In this document: positions 1 through 7,262 of the stretch, in pieces
Position numbering within the stretch: position 1 is the first letter of the stretch
How the letters are laid out: the number at the start of each line of letters is the position of its first letter
DNA from: JACXVD01 sp047975785
Lineage (GTDB): Bacteria > Pseudomonadota > Alphaproteobacteria > Sphingomonadales > Sphingomonadaceae
Assembly: GCA_047975785.1 (NCBI GenBank)
Contig: JBKEEC010000172.1
Span: 1 to 26,594 of the forward strand
Reading direction: 5' to 3'
DNA length: 26,594 bases
Made by a program: the position numbers and the translations under genes
The notes under the pieces: model-generated
Seen by the model: the letters and a program-made list of their open reading frames with translations, nothing else
What the model was told of the DNA's origin: nothing
Database searches by the model: none

Positions 1-131
1 CGCCTCCTTGACGCCGCCATTGAATCAACCAATCATCCCCTGCGTAAGCTATTTAATAGGCCCTGAGCCTACAGTGTTTTCAGGAGTTATCCTTGATCCT
101 GCCGTCAAAAAGCTTGCGATCTGCCGTAGCC

Positions 132-515
132 CTATGACTCTCCCGATCCATAGGCACCCTGGACGACAATCCAGTTACCCGAAGCGTTTTCTGTCAACCA
201 GATTGTAGTCTGACACGAATGGTCGCCCCAGACCAGTTCACGAATCCGGCGAGTAGCATTTTGGGGTAGAGGAAACAGGTTGAACAATTCGACCCGTGCT
301 TCTGGCAAGCCATCGCCCATAAGAAAATCTTCCTCATAATCTGGCGGCCCCAGTATTTTACGCACGGCTTCCTCGCTCTTTCCGTCCCAGGCGGTGGTAG
401 TGTGCAGGAGTGGACAATCCGACATCGTATTTTCACCGGAATCCCCAAATGCGGGGGCGCAGGCTCCCGTAGACAGGGCCAGGAACATAAACACAATCGG
501 CAAACGTCTTGTCAT
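132..515 (-). CDS. Small putative lipoprotein, function unknown
   Basis: Predicted 127-aa exported protein. The start is placed at the ATG at 515 (MTRRLPIV), not the upstream in-frame ATG at 551, because an AGGAG element lies about 9 bases before it and the protein then opens with a normal signal: MTRR, a hydrophobic stretch, then a lipobox-like LSTGAC. A lipid-anchored periplasmic location is inferred from that. The mature part contains a KSEEAVRKILGPPDYEEDF-like segment, reminiscent of small SmpA/BamE-like lipoproteins in which a Gly-Pro-Pro turn follows a helix, and two later Cys. The similarity is weak, so no function is assigned. It is transcribed away from the gene at 844, and no partner gene is visible. 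Confidence 0.6.
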   Translation of the reverse strand: MTRRLPIVFMFLALSTGACAPAFGDSGENTMSDCPLLHTTTAWDGKSEEAVRKILGPPDYEEDFLMGDGLPEARVELFNLFPLPQNATRRIRELVWGDHSCQTTIWLTENASGNWIVVQGAYGSGES

Positions 516-843
516 CGTGAAATCTCTCCTGATCCGGGTGGCAAACCGCATTGTCCCCTAAAATCGAAATGAGGGATAGCTGCCTGGCCCGATTGACCAG
601 AATGCGCAAGCAAAGTTACTGCGCCAAAACACCACACCTGCGTCGCCCGCAAGCGCGACCTCTTCCTGCAGGCTCTCATGGCCGAGGCGCTCAGCGATGT
701 CCTGCGCAAATATGGCGAAAGCCCGGTGGGGGAGTGAGGTGCGGCGACAAGGGAATGGCTCCTTTTGCCAAAACCATGCCGCAACTTGCCTGTCGGGATA
801 CGACAACGTTGCGGACATCAGGTTCTTGTGAGAATTTCCAGCT

Positions 844-1656
844 ATGCAACCTGCGCTTTCTGCAAAGCTTTTGCTCAAGCTAGCCGCATTGGCGTCCATA
901 CTGCTCGCGAGCGGTGCGGTTCACGCTGACGCCCCACAGGCTATTGTACGACCCTACAGCGAGGTTGAGAACGAGCTGGACAAAGCAAATGAGCTGCTGG
1001 CCGAGGCTGGGACATACACATGCCAACGTGACGGTGCAGCCGAGGCGTATGCTCAGATCGATAGAGATTTTGAAGGAACCAAGTCGGCGGCAGTGCAAGC
1101 CCTAGGGCGGCAACTCGAACTTCAAATATGGGTCAATTCGTGCAGAAGCGCAGGTGATGGCCACAAATTTCGGACACTGCTTGCTAGTGTGCAAAGGCAT
1201 CTTGTGAAGGCGCAGCGATTGATCGATACTTATTCCCTCAAGCCAAAGGGGGATAATCCAAGTCAGGAAGATGCTCTATCTGTGACCGCCGGTCAGTCGG
1301 GAATACCAAAGCCATCTTCGTTTGTACTTTTCGCAACCAGCCCGATTGGCAGCAATTTCTATTATGACCCTGATAGTGCTGTGCATAGTGATGATGGGAA
1401 GACAGGAAAAGTCGATGTGCTGATCGTTCACACGGACAATGTGCCACGATTATTTCAATCCCAGCCATCAAGTTCGACCGGATATTTTATATTCGATTGC
1501 ACCGCACGAACCTATGAGTTTGAACGGCTACGGGATTTCAATACCGACGGCGAAGAACTGCCCAATACGAACATCCCTATTCAAATCCCACTGCCCACTC
1601 AGTATGTCAGTATGGAAACAGAACAGGTTTATCAGGTTGCCTGCTTGCCGCATTGA
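844..1656 (+). CDS. Secreted protein with surface-adhesin-E-like C-terminal domain
   Basis: Predicted 270-aa exported protein. Residues 1-29 form a signal peptide (basic start, long Leu/Ala core, cleavage near AVHA-DA). Residues about 35-130 are helical with Cys60 and Cys100, probably a disulfide pair. Residues about 158-268 follow the layout I recall for surface-adhesin protein E domains: a FVLFAT strand, YYDPDSA at 173-179, a KVDVLIVHTDN strand, FDC at 217-219, TYEFERL, and a closing VYQVAC with Cys267. The domain call is a pattern match by eye. The third codon position looks less G+C-biased than in the core genes to the right, which may indicate acquired or weakly expressed DNA. No strong ribosome-binding site precedes the ATG. 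The gene stands alone. Confidence 0.6.
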   Translation: MQPALSAKLLLKLAALASILLASGAVHADAPQAIVRPYSEVENELDKANELLAEAGTYTCQRDGAAEAYAQIDRDFEGTKSAAVQALGRQLELQIWVNSCRSAGDGHKFRTLLASVQRHLVKAQRLIDTYSLKPKGDNPSQEDALSVTAGQSGIPKPSSFVLFATSPIGSNFYYDPDSAVHSDDGKTGKVDVLIVHTDNVPRLFQSQPSSSTGYFIFDCTARTYEFERLRDFNTDGEELPNTNIPIQIPLPTQYVSMETEQVYQVACLPH

Positions 1657-1731
1657 AGCACCTGCAAGCACCGGGTACCGAAGATTGAATGTACACTTCC
1701 CACCCCTCTTCGGTCATTCTCCGCTCCCCAC

Positions 1732-1770
1732 TGTCCGCCCGATAGCGGACAAACATTCAGGCCCGAATGT
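1732..1770. repeat. Two adjacent small hairpins
   Basis: TGTCCGC (1732-1738) pairs with GCGGACA (1745-1751) over a 6-base loop, and ACATTC (1753-1758) pairs with GAATGT (1765-1770) over another 6-base loop. They lie about 75 bases after the stop of the secreted protein gene. No T-run follows, so a terminator role is only possible. The rest of the gap from 1657 to 1893 holds a dispersed repeat and no gene. Confidence 0.4.
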
Positions 1771-1784
1771 GTCCACGCCGTCAG

Positions 1785-1863
1785 GAGTGTTATGACAAAA
1801 AACGGGGGCAGGTTTTTATCAAAAAATCAGGCACAACAGACAAAAGCAATAGAACAAAGAGCC
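1785..1863. repeat. Dispersed palindromic intergenic repeat, copy 1
   Basis: This stretch matches 26081-26150 over most of its length. Both begin GAGTGT, then ATGACAAAAA, a G-rich centre, GGTTTTT, TCAAAAAATCA, ACAACA, CAAAAGCA and AAAGAGC, with small insertions and substitutions here. The core is palindromic (GACAAAAA before and TTTTTATC after the G-rich centre). Read on the other strand, the motif of copy 2, with CCGGTGCCCACTTTTT, resembles intergenic repeats I recall from other alphaproteobacteria. It lies just downstream of the map stop codon. Confidence 0.65.
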
Positions 1864-1893
1864 GAATACGCTTCAATCATATGGCAGCCCGCT

Positions 1894-2721
1894 CTACATG
1901 TAAGGAGGCTGGTCAAAACCTTTCGGGCTGAGAGTGAAAATCTCGTTCCCGTCTTCAGTTATGCCTATAGAATGTTCAAACTGGGCGGAGAGACTTTTAT
2001 CCCGTGTCACTGCCGTCCAGCCATCATTCAGCATTTTCACGCCGGGCTTGCCAAGATTGATCATCGGTTCAATCGTGAAAAACATACCAGGCCGAAGCTC
2101 CGGTCCGGTTCCCGCTTTCGCGGCATGGACAACTTCTGGCGCATCATGAAACAGCCGCCCTACGCCGTGGCCGCAAAATTCGCGCACTACGCCATAACGA
2201 TATTGCCCGGCATGAGCCTGAATCGCCGCGCCAATATCGCCCAGTCTTGCACCCGGTTTTGCCTTGTCGATACCAATCATCAGGCATTCATACGTCACAT
2301 CCACCAGACGGCGCGCCTTGAGAGGAACATCACCCACCAGATACATGCGGCTGGAATCGCCATGCCAGCCATCCAGCAGCGGCGTCACGTCAATATTGAC
2401 AATATCACCGTCCTTAAGCGTCTTTTCACCCGGAATACCGTGGCACACAACATGGTTGATCGAGATACAGCAGCTATGGGTATAGCCGCGATAGCCCAGA
2501 GTCGCCGGAACCGCTCCGCCATCCAGCGTCATCTGCCGCACGACATCATCCAGTTCGGCAGTGGTAACGCCCGGCTGCACCAGCGGCACCATGGCATCCA
2601 GAATTTCGGCCGCCAGCCGCCCTGCCCTGCGCATCCCGTCAAAGGCATCCGCATCATGAAGTTTGATCGTCCCGTCCCGCAGAACGGTCTCGCTACTGTC
2701 TATCACCTGATATTCGCTCAT
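1894..2721 (-). CDS. map: Methionine aminopeptidase, type I
   Basis: Cytosolic metallopeptidase that removes the initiator Met from nascent proteins (M24 pita-bread fold). The 275-aa protein carries the full ligand set: Asp111 (NIDV), Asp122 (HGDSSRM), His185 (CGHGVG), Glu218 (TIEPM) and Glu249 (FEHS), plus the substrate-contacting His94 in VVCHGIPG. The length is normal for a type Ia enzyme, with a short N-terminal extension of about 25 residues. The ATG at 2721 has no clear ribosome-binding site. The gene starts 40 bases after the stop of the DUF3298 lipoprotein gene on the same strand, so the two may be co-transcribed. A dispersed palindromic repeat lies beyond its 3' end. Identification is secure. 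Confidence 0.95.
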   Translation of the reverse strand: MSEYQVIDSSETVLRDGTIKLHDADAFDGMRRAGRLAAEILDAMVPLVQPGVTTAELDDVVRQMTLDGGAVPATLGYRGYTHSCCISINHVVCHGIPGEKTLKDGDIVNIDVTPLLDGWHGDSSRMYLVGDVPLKARRLVDVTYECLMIGIDKAKPGARLGDIGAAIQAHAGQYRYGVVREFCGHGVGRLFHDAPEVVHAAKAGTGPELRPGMFFTIEPMINLGKPGVKMLNDGWTAVTRDKSLSAQFEHSIGITEDGNEIFTLSPKGFDQPPYM

Positions 2722-2761
2722 ACAGGCCCATGTAGCGACCCTGACAGCAAATTGCGAGCCA

Positions 2762-3676
2762 TCAGCGCATCACAGAAAAATACTTGCGGTATTCCGGCTT
2801 TACAGCCGACAGGATTGCCTGATTGACCGGCACGGTAATGTCGTAGCTCCCTTCGGCATAAGGCCCGGCAACATAAGGAGCGGCGATAAAGCCGATACGG
2901 TTGAATGTCTGGCCATTGCTCGACCCCAGCAGCACTGTTGTTTCACTGACGGGGACACACTGGTTGTATTCATCCGGAGAGGCAGGCGCCCCTTCCCGAC
3001 GCTTGCTTCGTTCAGCATCAAGACGCGTGCAGAATTGTTGACGAACGGCCTGTTCCAGAGCAGCAGAAGAGGTGAAAAAATCATCCGGCACCAGATCCTG
3101 TGAGGTTGTTTTATCCCAGATACTTGCTTCATAGCCCGTATTGCCATGCGCACCGCCCGTAAATACGTATATCTGCTCTGAAAGGCTCAGAAAACGGGGC
3201 AAATCAGCAACTGTTTTCCATTCAATAGCAGTCTCATAAGGACGATAGGGGTAGCCATTGGCTTTGGCATCTGCTGCTGCCGTGCGCGTATCTGCAGCCA
3301 GTTCCTGTTCACGCAGGCGGGCATCGCCGTCCAGATCTTTGGCCAGAGCCGGGACGGAAACAGCCTCCCCCGGATAGCTGTAGGCAAATGAATACAGATC
3401 CGTGGCTTTGCTGATGGCGACTCCACCGGGTGATGAGACCGCAGAAGAGCTTGCACTTCTGCTACCATCTGAACTGGCAGATGCTGATGCAGATATGGAT
3501 GCAGAATTTCCGCCTCCCCCGTCGTCATTGGCGGCCAGCTTCGCCGTGTCATTTCCACCGCCATCTGCATCAACCCCTTGCTGGCACGCAGCCAGACCAG
3601 TCGCCGCCAGTCCAGAAAGGACCACAGCAAGAAAAGCGCTCATTTTTTTCCGCCCGAAATACGACACCTTATCCAT
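2762..3676 (-). CDS. DUF3298/DUF4163 (RsiV-like) lipoprotein
   Basis: Predicted 304-aa exported protein. A signal sequence ends in a lipobox-like GLAAC, followed by a low-complexity Gly/Ser/Asp/Ala linker to about residue 95, consistent with a tether. The rest fits the DUF4163 plus DUF3298 arrangement: YSFAYSYP near the start of the fold, then YVFTGGAHGNTG, the hallmark of DUF3298, then a WDKTTSQDLVPDDFF segment. The family includes the extracytoplasmic part of the anti-sigma factor RsiV, but here there is no cytoplasmic domain, so this is a periplasmic relative of unknown role. An ATG at 3676 is chosen over the GTG at 3679 because AGGAAAGG lies at better spacing. It diverges from the aminopeptidase gene at 3773 and precedes map by 85 bases of stop-to-start-adjacent sequence or less. 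Confidence 0.8.
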   Translation of the reverse strand: MDKVSYFGRKKMSAFLAVVLSGLAATGLAACQQGVDADGGGNDTAKLAANDDGGGGNSASISASASASSDGSRSASSSAVSSPGGVAISKATDLYSFAYSYPGEAVSVPALAKDLDGDARLREQELAADTRTAAADAKANGYPYRPYETAIEWKTVADLPRFLSLSEQIYVFTGGAHGNTGYEASIWDKTTSQDLVPDDFFTSSAALEQAVRQQFCTRLDAERSKRREGAPASPDEYNQCVPVSETTVLLGSSNGQTFNRIGFIAAPYVAGPYAEGSYDITVPVNQAILSAVKPEYRKYFSVMR

Positions 3677-3772
3677 CACTTATCCTTTCCTGTGATCCGT
3701 GGTCTGACCCGCAGACCGGCATTCGAGAAATTCTGTTTCCTACTCCATGAAACAATGCTCTATGGCCTGACC

Positions 3773-5173
3773 ATGACAAGACAGACCGAACTGATTCAAC
3801 CTGATCGCGGACAGGATGCCCATTCCATCCACCTCGTCAACAGGGATTGTTATCCCGAATGGGTAAGGACGTTGTCAGCAGGACAACGCGCTGCGCTGGA
3901 TGCACAGAAATTTGATGGCGGCGGATACCAGACCGCGATTGTGCCCGATGGCGATAGCTGGTTTGCGGTAGGCGGTGTTGCCAACCCGGAATCACTCTCA
4001 AGCTGGTGTCTGGCCAAACTTGCCGAAATACTGCCTGAAGGAACCTACCGGGTGGCTGACCATGCCACCGGCCCTGCCCTGTTTGGCTGGCAAACTGCGC
4101 AATATACCTATGACCGTTACCGGACCGGCAATGGAGATACAGGTCCGCGAATTCTTCTGACTGCTGATGTCAACGCCATTCCCCCCGCCATTGCCGAAGC
4201 GCAGGCCGTGAATCTCGTTTGTGATCTGGTCAACACTCCGGCAGAGGATATGGGGCCTGCCGCGCTGGAAGCAGAGGCAGAGGCTTTGGCCAAAAGTTTC
4301 GATGCACGCCTTAATATCGTGCGCGGAGATACGCTGGAGCAGGATTACCCTATGGTCCATGCCGTTGGCCGGGCTGCCAGCCGCCATCATGCGCCGCGTC
4401 TCATTCATCTGGAATGGGGCAAAAAAGGCAATCCTGTAGTGGCTTTTGTCGGCAAGGGAGTCTGTTTTGATTCCGGTGGCCTCGACATCAAGAACGCCAA
4501 GGGTATGCGCCTGATGAAAAAGGATATGGGAGGAGCGGCCCATGCCATTGCCCTGGCTCATCTGGTCATGAATGCCAGACTCCCCGTTCACCTGCATCTT
4601 CTGGTTCCGGCGGTAGAGAATGCCGTATCGGGCAGTGCCTTTCGTCCCGGCGACGTGCTGAAAAGCCGGCAGGGACTGAGCGTGGAAATTGGCAATACCG
4701 ATGCCGAAGGGCGGCTTGTTCTGGCCGATGCCCTGACCCGCGCAAGCGAGGAAAAACCCGATCTGATCATCGACTTCGCAACCCTGACCGGTGCCGCGCG
4801 CGTTGCTCTGGGGCCTGATCTCCCCGCCCTGTTTGCCCGGCGTGATGAAACCGCCCAGGCCATGATTTCTGCAGGCAAGGCCAATGATGATCCGTGCTGG
4901 CAAATGCCTCTGCACCCGCTTTATGCAGACTGGCTGGCATCTGAAATCGCTGACCTTGGCAATGCTCATGACAATGGCTTTGCCGGTGCAACTGTCGCCG
5001 CGCTGTTTCTTGATCGCTTTGTCGGCAAGAATATAGACTGGGTGCATTTCGATACTTTTGCCTGGCGCCCCTTTGCCAGACCTGGCCGCAAGACAGGCGG
5101 CGCCGCATACGGTTTGCGCGCAAGCTGGCACATGTTGCAGCAAAGATACGGTTCCGGCCAGTTCTCAAAATAG
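3773..5173 (+). CDS. Leucyl aminopeptidase family protein (M17)
   Basis: Cytosolic two-metal aminopeptidase cleaving N-terminal residues from peptides. In the 466-aa product starting MTRQTEL, the M17 catalytic half is intact: GKGVCFDSGG with Lys228 and Asp233, Lys240, KKDMGGAA with Asp251, and NTDAEGRL with Asp310, Glu312 and Arg314. The region before about residue 140 is shorter and more diverged than in PepA, typical of the bacterial branch annotated simply as leucyl aminopeptidase family. The start is uncertain: an ATG at 3755 is also in frame and neither has a good ribosome-binding site. The reading frame stays open back to 3578, but that would overlap the divergent lipoprotein gene and gives an implausible sequence. 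The SH3-like gene starts seven bases after its stop. Confidence 0.92.
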   Translation: MTRQTELIQPDRGQDAHSIHLVNRDCYPEWVRTLSAGQRAALDAQKFDGGGYQTAIVPDGDSWFAVGGVANPESLSSWCLAKLAEILPEGTYRVADHATGPALFGWQTAQYTYDRYRTGNGDTGPRILLTADVNAIPPAIAEAQAVNLVCDLVNTPAEDMGPAALEAEAEALAKSFDARLNIVRGDTLEQDYPMVHAVGRAASRHHAPRLIHLEWGKKGNPVVAFVGKGVCFDSGGLDIKNAKGMRLMKKDMGGAAHAIALAHLVMNARLPVHLHLLVPAVENAVSGSAFRPGDVLKSRQGLSVEIGNTDAEGRLVLADALTRASEEKPDLIIDFATLTGAARVALGPDLPALFARRDETAQAMISAGKANDDPCWQMPLHPLYADWLASEIADLGNAHDNGFAGATVAALFLDRFVGKNIDWVHFDTFAWRPFARPGRKTGGAAYGLRASWHMLQQRYGSGQFSK

Positions 5174-5179
5174 CGGAAC

Positions 5180-5611
5180 TTGCTGATTCCTCCAATCACG
5201 GCTAATCGCCCAGACTTCAAATATACAAATCAGGATTATAACTGCTTGAGCGAGACCGCCGCCTATGATGTTCCCGAAGGACCGTTAAGCCTCTCCGGAC
5301 CTGTTGACAGGCCGCCTGCGGGCACCTTGCCCATTCGCGGGGATCTGGCACATATTGCACTGGCCCGGACCTATCTCGTGGCGCATTATGTCATTCCGCA
5401 GCAAGGGCGGATTACAGGTAAACCGGCTTCCGTGCATCTTGCCCCTTCTGCGGATTCGCAATCTGTTGCCCGGCTGGAAATCGGGGCTGAGGTTGAGATT
5501 CTCGACTATTCAGGCAAATGGTGCTGGATTTGTCTGGGTCCAAAAGGGCCATCAGGCTATATCCTGCAATCCGAACTGGAGCCTGAGGCCGCATCGGAAG
5601 AACCGGCGTGA
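5180..5611 (+). CDS. Stand-alone SH3-like domain protein, possible remnant of a C40 peptidase
   Basis: A 143-aa protein in which LPIRGDLAHIALARTYLVAHYV (split here: LPIRGDLAHIALA at about 50-62, then YLVAHYV) matches the opening of the bacterial SH3 region I recall from sphingomonad NlpC/P60 (C40) peptidases. A second SH3-like stretch follows (SVHLAPSADS, GAEVEIL, WCWICL, SGYILQSEL). The protein then stops, and the catalytic Cys/His NlpC/P60 domain that normally follows is absent. No signal peptide is seen. The start is a guess: TTG at 5180 opens the frame, and no ATG occurs near the N-terminus. Its TGA overlaps the GTG start of argC (GTGA), so translation is probably coupled. It may be a truncated gene kept for operon structure, or a functional ligand-binding module. 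Confidence 0.7.
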   Translation: MLIPPITANRPDFKYTNQDYNCLSETAAYDVPEGPLSLSGPVDRPPAGTLPIRGDLAHIALARTYLVAHYVIPQQGRITGKPASVHLAPSADSQSVARLEIGAEVEILDYSGKWCWICLGPKGPSGYILQSELEPEAASEEPA

Positions 5612-6549
5612 GCCTGTCTGTCTTTATAGATGGCGGCGCAGGCACAACGGGCCTCGAAATCGCGGACCGGCTGGCAAATCGTCCGGAGTTTTCTCTTGTT
5701 TCCCTGCCCGATGCCGTGCGCAAGGATCTGGCGGCCCGGCGTGAGGCTCTCAATGATTGCGATATTGCAATACTGTGCCTGCCCGATGATGCCGCGCGCG
5801 AATCCGTCGCCCTGATTGACAATGGCCGGACACGGGTGATTGACGCATCCACTGCGCATCGGGTTGTATCGGGCTGGGTCTATGGCTTTCCTGAAATTTC
5901 GGGGCATGAGAAAGTGGCCAATGCTTTGCGGGTTTCCAATCCCGGCTGCTATTCCACCGGCTTTATCGCCCTGATTGCTCCGCTGGTGCGCGCTGGCCTG
6001 CTTCCGGCAGACTGGGTTTATACTTGCAACGCTGTGTCCGGCTATTCGGGCGGCGGCAAGTCGATGATTGCACGGTTTGAGAATGATACCGATATTGCGT
6101 GGCGCGGCTATGCCCTGAATCTGGGCCACAAGCATGTGCCGGAAATGCAGCAGCATTGCGCTCTTTCTCACCCCCCGCTGTTCACCCCTGCCGTAATCCC
6201 CGCCTATCGCGGGATGGTCGTGGAAGTGCCCCTGCCCCTTGCAGCCATGAAGGGTGCTGGCCGCCCGGCAGAAATGCGCGAATGGCTCGCAAATTTTTAC
6301 GGGACAAGCCCGATCGTGAGGATGGGCAATGCGCCGGAAGATAGCGAATTGCTGCTGCGTGGATCGCGCACGCCATCAGACTGGATGGAATTGTTCGTCT
6401 TTACCAATGCTGATGCATCACAGGTGCGGCTGATCGCAATGCTGGACAATCTTGGCAAAGGTGCCAGCGGTGCAGCAGTGCAATCGCTCAATTTGATGGC
6501 TGGGCTGCCGGAAACCACTGGCCTGTCCCTGGCATCACCCTGCGCATAA
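5608..6549 (+). CDS. argC: N-acetyl-gamma-glutamyl-phosphate reductase, type 2
   Basis: Third step of arginine synthesis: NADPH-dependent reduction of N-acetylglutamyl 5-phosphate to the semialdehyde, in the cytosol. The 313-aa length fits the shorter type-2 enzymes. Residues 5-16 hold the dinucleotide-binding loop (VFIDGGAGTTGL), the catalytic Cys114 lies in SNPGCYSTGF, and a conserved LGHKHVPEM stretch (His174, His176) follows. The start is GTG at 5608, overlapping the stop of the SH3-like gene by four bases, which indicates translational coupling. A small GCCCG/CGGGC hairpin follows the stop. No other arg gene is in the window. Confidence 0.93.
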   Translation: MSLSVFIDGGAGTTGLEIADRLANRPEFSLVSLPDAVRKDLAARREALNDCDIAILCLPDDAARESVALIDNGRTRVIDASTAHRVVSGWVYGFPEISGHEKVANALRVSNPGCYSTGFIALIAPLVRAGLLPADWVYTCNAVSGYSGGGKSMIARFENDTDIAWRGYALNLGHKHVPEMQQHCALSHPPLFTPAVIPAYRGMVVEVPLPLAAMKGAGRPAEMREWLANFYGTSPIVRMGNAPEDSELLLRGSRTPSDWMELFVFTNADASQVRLIAMLDNLGKGASGAAVQSLNLMAGLPETTGLSLASPCA

Positions 6550-6552
6550 GCC

Positions 6553-6567
6553 GCCCGTTTTTCGGGC
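6553..6567 (+). terminator. Small hairpin after argC
   Basis: GCCCG (6553-6557) and CGGGC (6563-6567) surround a five-T loop, starting four bases after the argC stop. The stem is short and there is no T-run after it, so termination is only possible. Confidence 0.3.
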
Positions 6568-6650
6568 ATCGTTGCCTAAATATTGAGCAGCGAACAGGCT
6601 CGCCACACCTGTTTCTGACGCCCTGTGCCGGAAGGCAAACTGACCTTGGC

Positions 6651-6669
6651 CAAATATGTCGTATATTTG
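6651..6669. promoter_or_regulatory. Palindromic candidate operator upstream of glnB
   Basis: CAAATAT (6651-6657), a five-base spacer GTCGT, and ATATTTG (6663-6669) form a perfect 7-bp inverted repeat in otherwise G+C-rich DNA. It is centred about 84 bases before the transcription start expected from the sigma-54-like site, a distance typical for an activator site. It does not resemble the GCAC-GTGC pattern of NtrC sites that I know. Confidence 0.4.
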
Positions 6670-6717
6670 TGCGCGTTTCAGGCCTATTCTGCCCGTGACT
6701 ATCCGGGACTCGCCAAC

Positions 6718-6733
6718 TGGCACAGTTCTTGAT
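6718..6733 (+). promoter_or_regulatory. Sigma-54-like promoter for glnB
   Basis: TGGCAC (6718-6723), five bases, then TTGAT (6729-6733) matches the -24/-12 consensus TGGCAC-N5-TTGCW except for A in place of the C of the -12 GC. The predicted start is near 6744, giving a leader of about 73 bases before the glnB GTG. Sigma-54 control of glnB-glnA is well established in proteobacteria. The altered -12 dinucleotide lowers confidence. Confidence 0.45.
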
Positions 6734-6816
6734 TATGATACCGTCAAATACCCTAGGGCAAGCCGGACGCCACATGGTCAAGTGCGCCGGTCAGACATGC
6801 AGGAGCCGACAGAGCC

Positions 6817-7155
6817 GTGAAAAAGATTGAGGCAATCATCAAGCCTTTCAAACTTGATGATGTGAAAGAAGCACTCCACGAAGTTGGCGTTTCCGGCATT
6901 ACTGTTACCGAAGCCAAGGGCTTTGGCCGCCAGAAAGGCCATACAGAGCTGTATCGCGGCGCCGAATATGTGGTGGATTTCCTGCCCAAGGTGAAACTGG
7001 AGGTCGTTGTTTCCGATTCTGTGGCAGAACATGTCGTGGAAGCCATCGCCGCTGCCGCCCAGACGGGGCGGATCGGTGATGGCAAGATCTTCGTTTCCAC
7101 CATCGATACGGCCCTGCGCATCCGCACCGGCGAGCGTAATGATGACGCCATCTGA
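6817..7155 (+). CDS. glnB: Nitrogen regulatory protein P-II
   Basis: Trimeric signal protein reporting nitrogen (2-oxoglutarate) and energy (ATP/ADP) status to GlnE, NtrB and other targets. The 112-aa length is exact for the family. The T-loop holds the uridylylation site Tyr51 in GHTELYRGAEY, and the C-terminal signature is near QTGRIGDGKIFV. The start is a GTG at 6817, with AGGAG at 6801-6805 upstream at a rather long spacing. glnA follows after 107 bases, the standard glnBA order. Expression is probably nitrogen-controlled through the upstream sigma-54-like site. Confidence 0.96.
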   Translation: MKKIEAIIKPFKLDDVKEALHEVGVSGITVTEAKGFGRQKGHTELYRGAEYVVDFLPKVKLEVVVSDSVAEHVVEAIAAAAQTGRIGDGKIFVSTIDTALRIRTGERNDDAI

Positions 7156-7262
7156 TACACTGTCCTGATATCAGGCCTTGCCCCGAAGCAGGCCGCAATT
7201 TTACTTTCCATCCCATTCCCCGGTTTTTTGTTCGGATCGGGTCATAATAAAGAGGTAGATTA

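Noticed and set aside
597..737. Possible gene remnant reading ARKRDLFLQALMAEALSDV near its end
   Set aside because: The 46-codon stretch between two stops looks protein-like but has no start, no ribosome-binding site and no family I can name; too weak to list as a pseudogene. The rest of 552-843, and 1-131, hold nothing I recognise.
1792..2826. A 344-codon plus-strand open frame
   Set aside because: It lies antisense to map, has no coherent family pattern and is rich in His/Arg/Gln as expected for a shadow of a G+C-rich gene.
3578..3772. N-terminal extension of the aminopeptidase
   Set aside because: It would overlap the divergent lipoprotein gene and its upstream region, and its sequence is unlike an M17 protein.
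3998..5143. A 381-codon minus-strand open frame
   Set aside because: It is antisense to the M17 aminopeptidase, whose catalytic motifs are intact.
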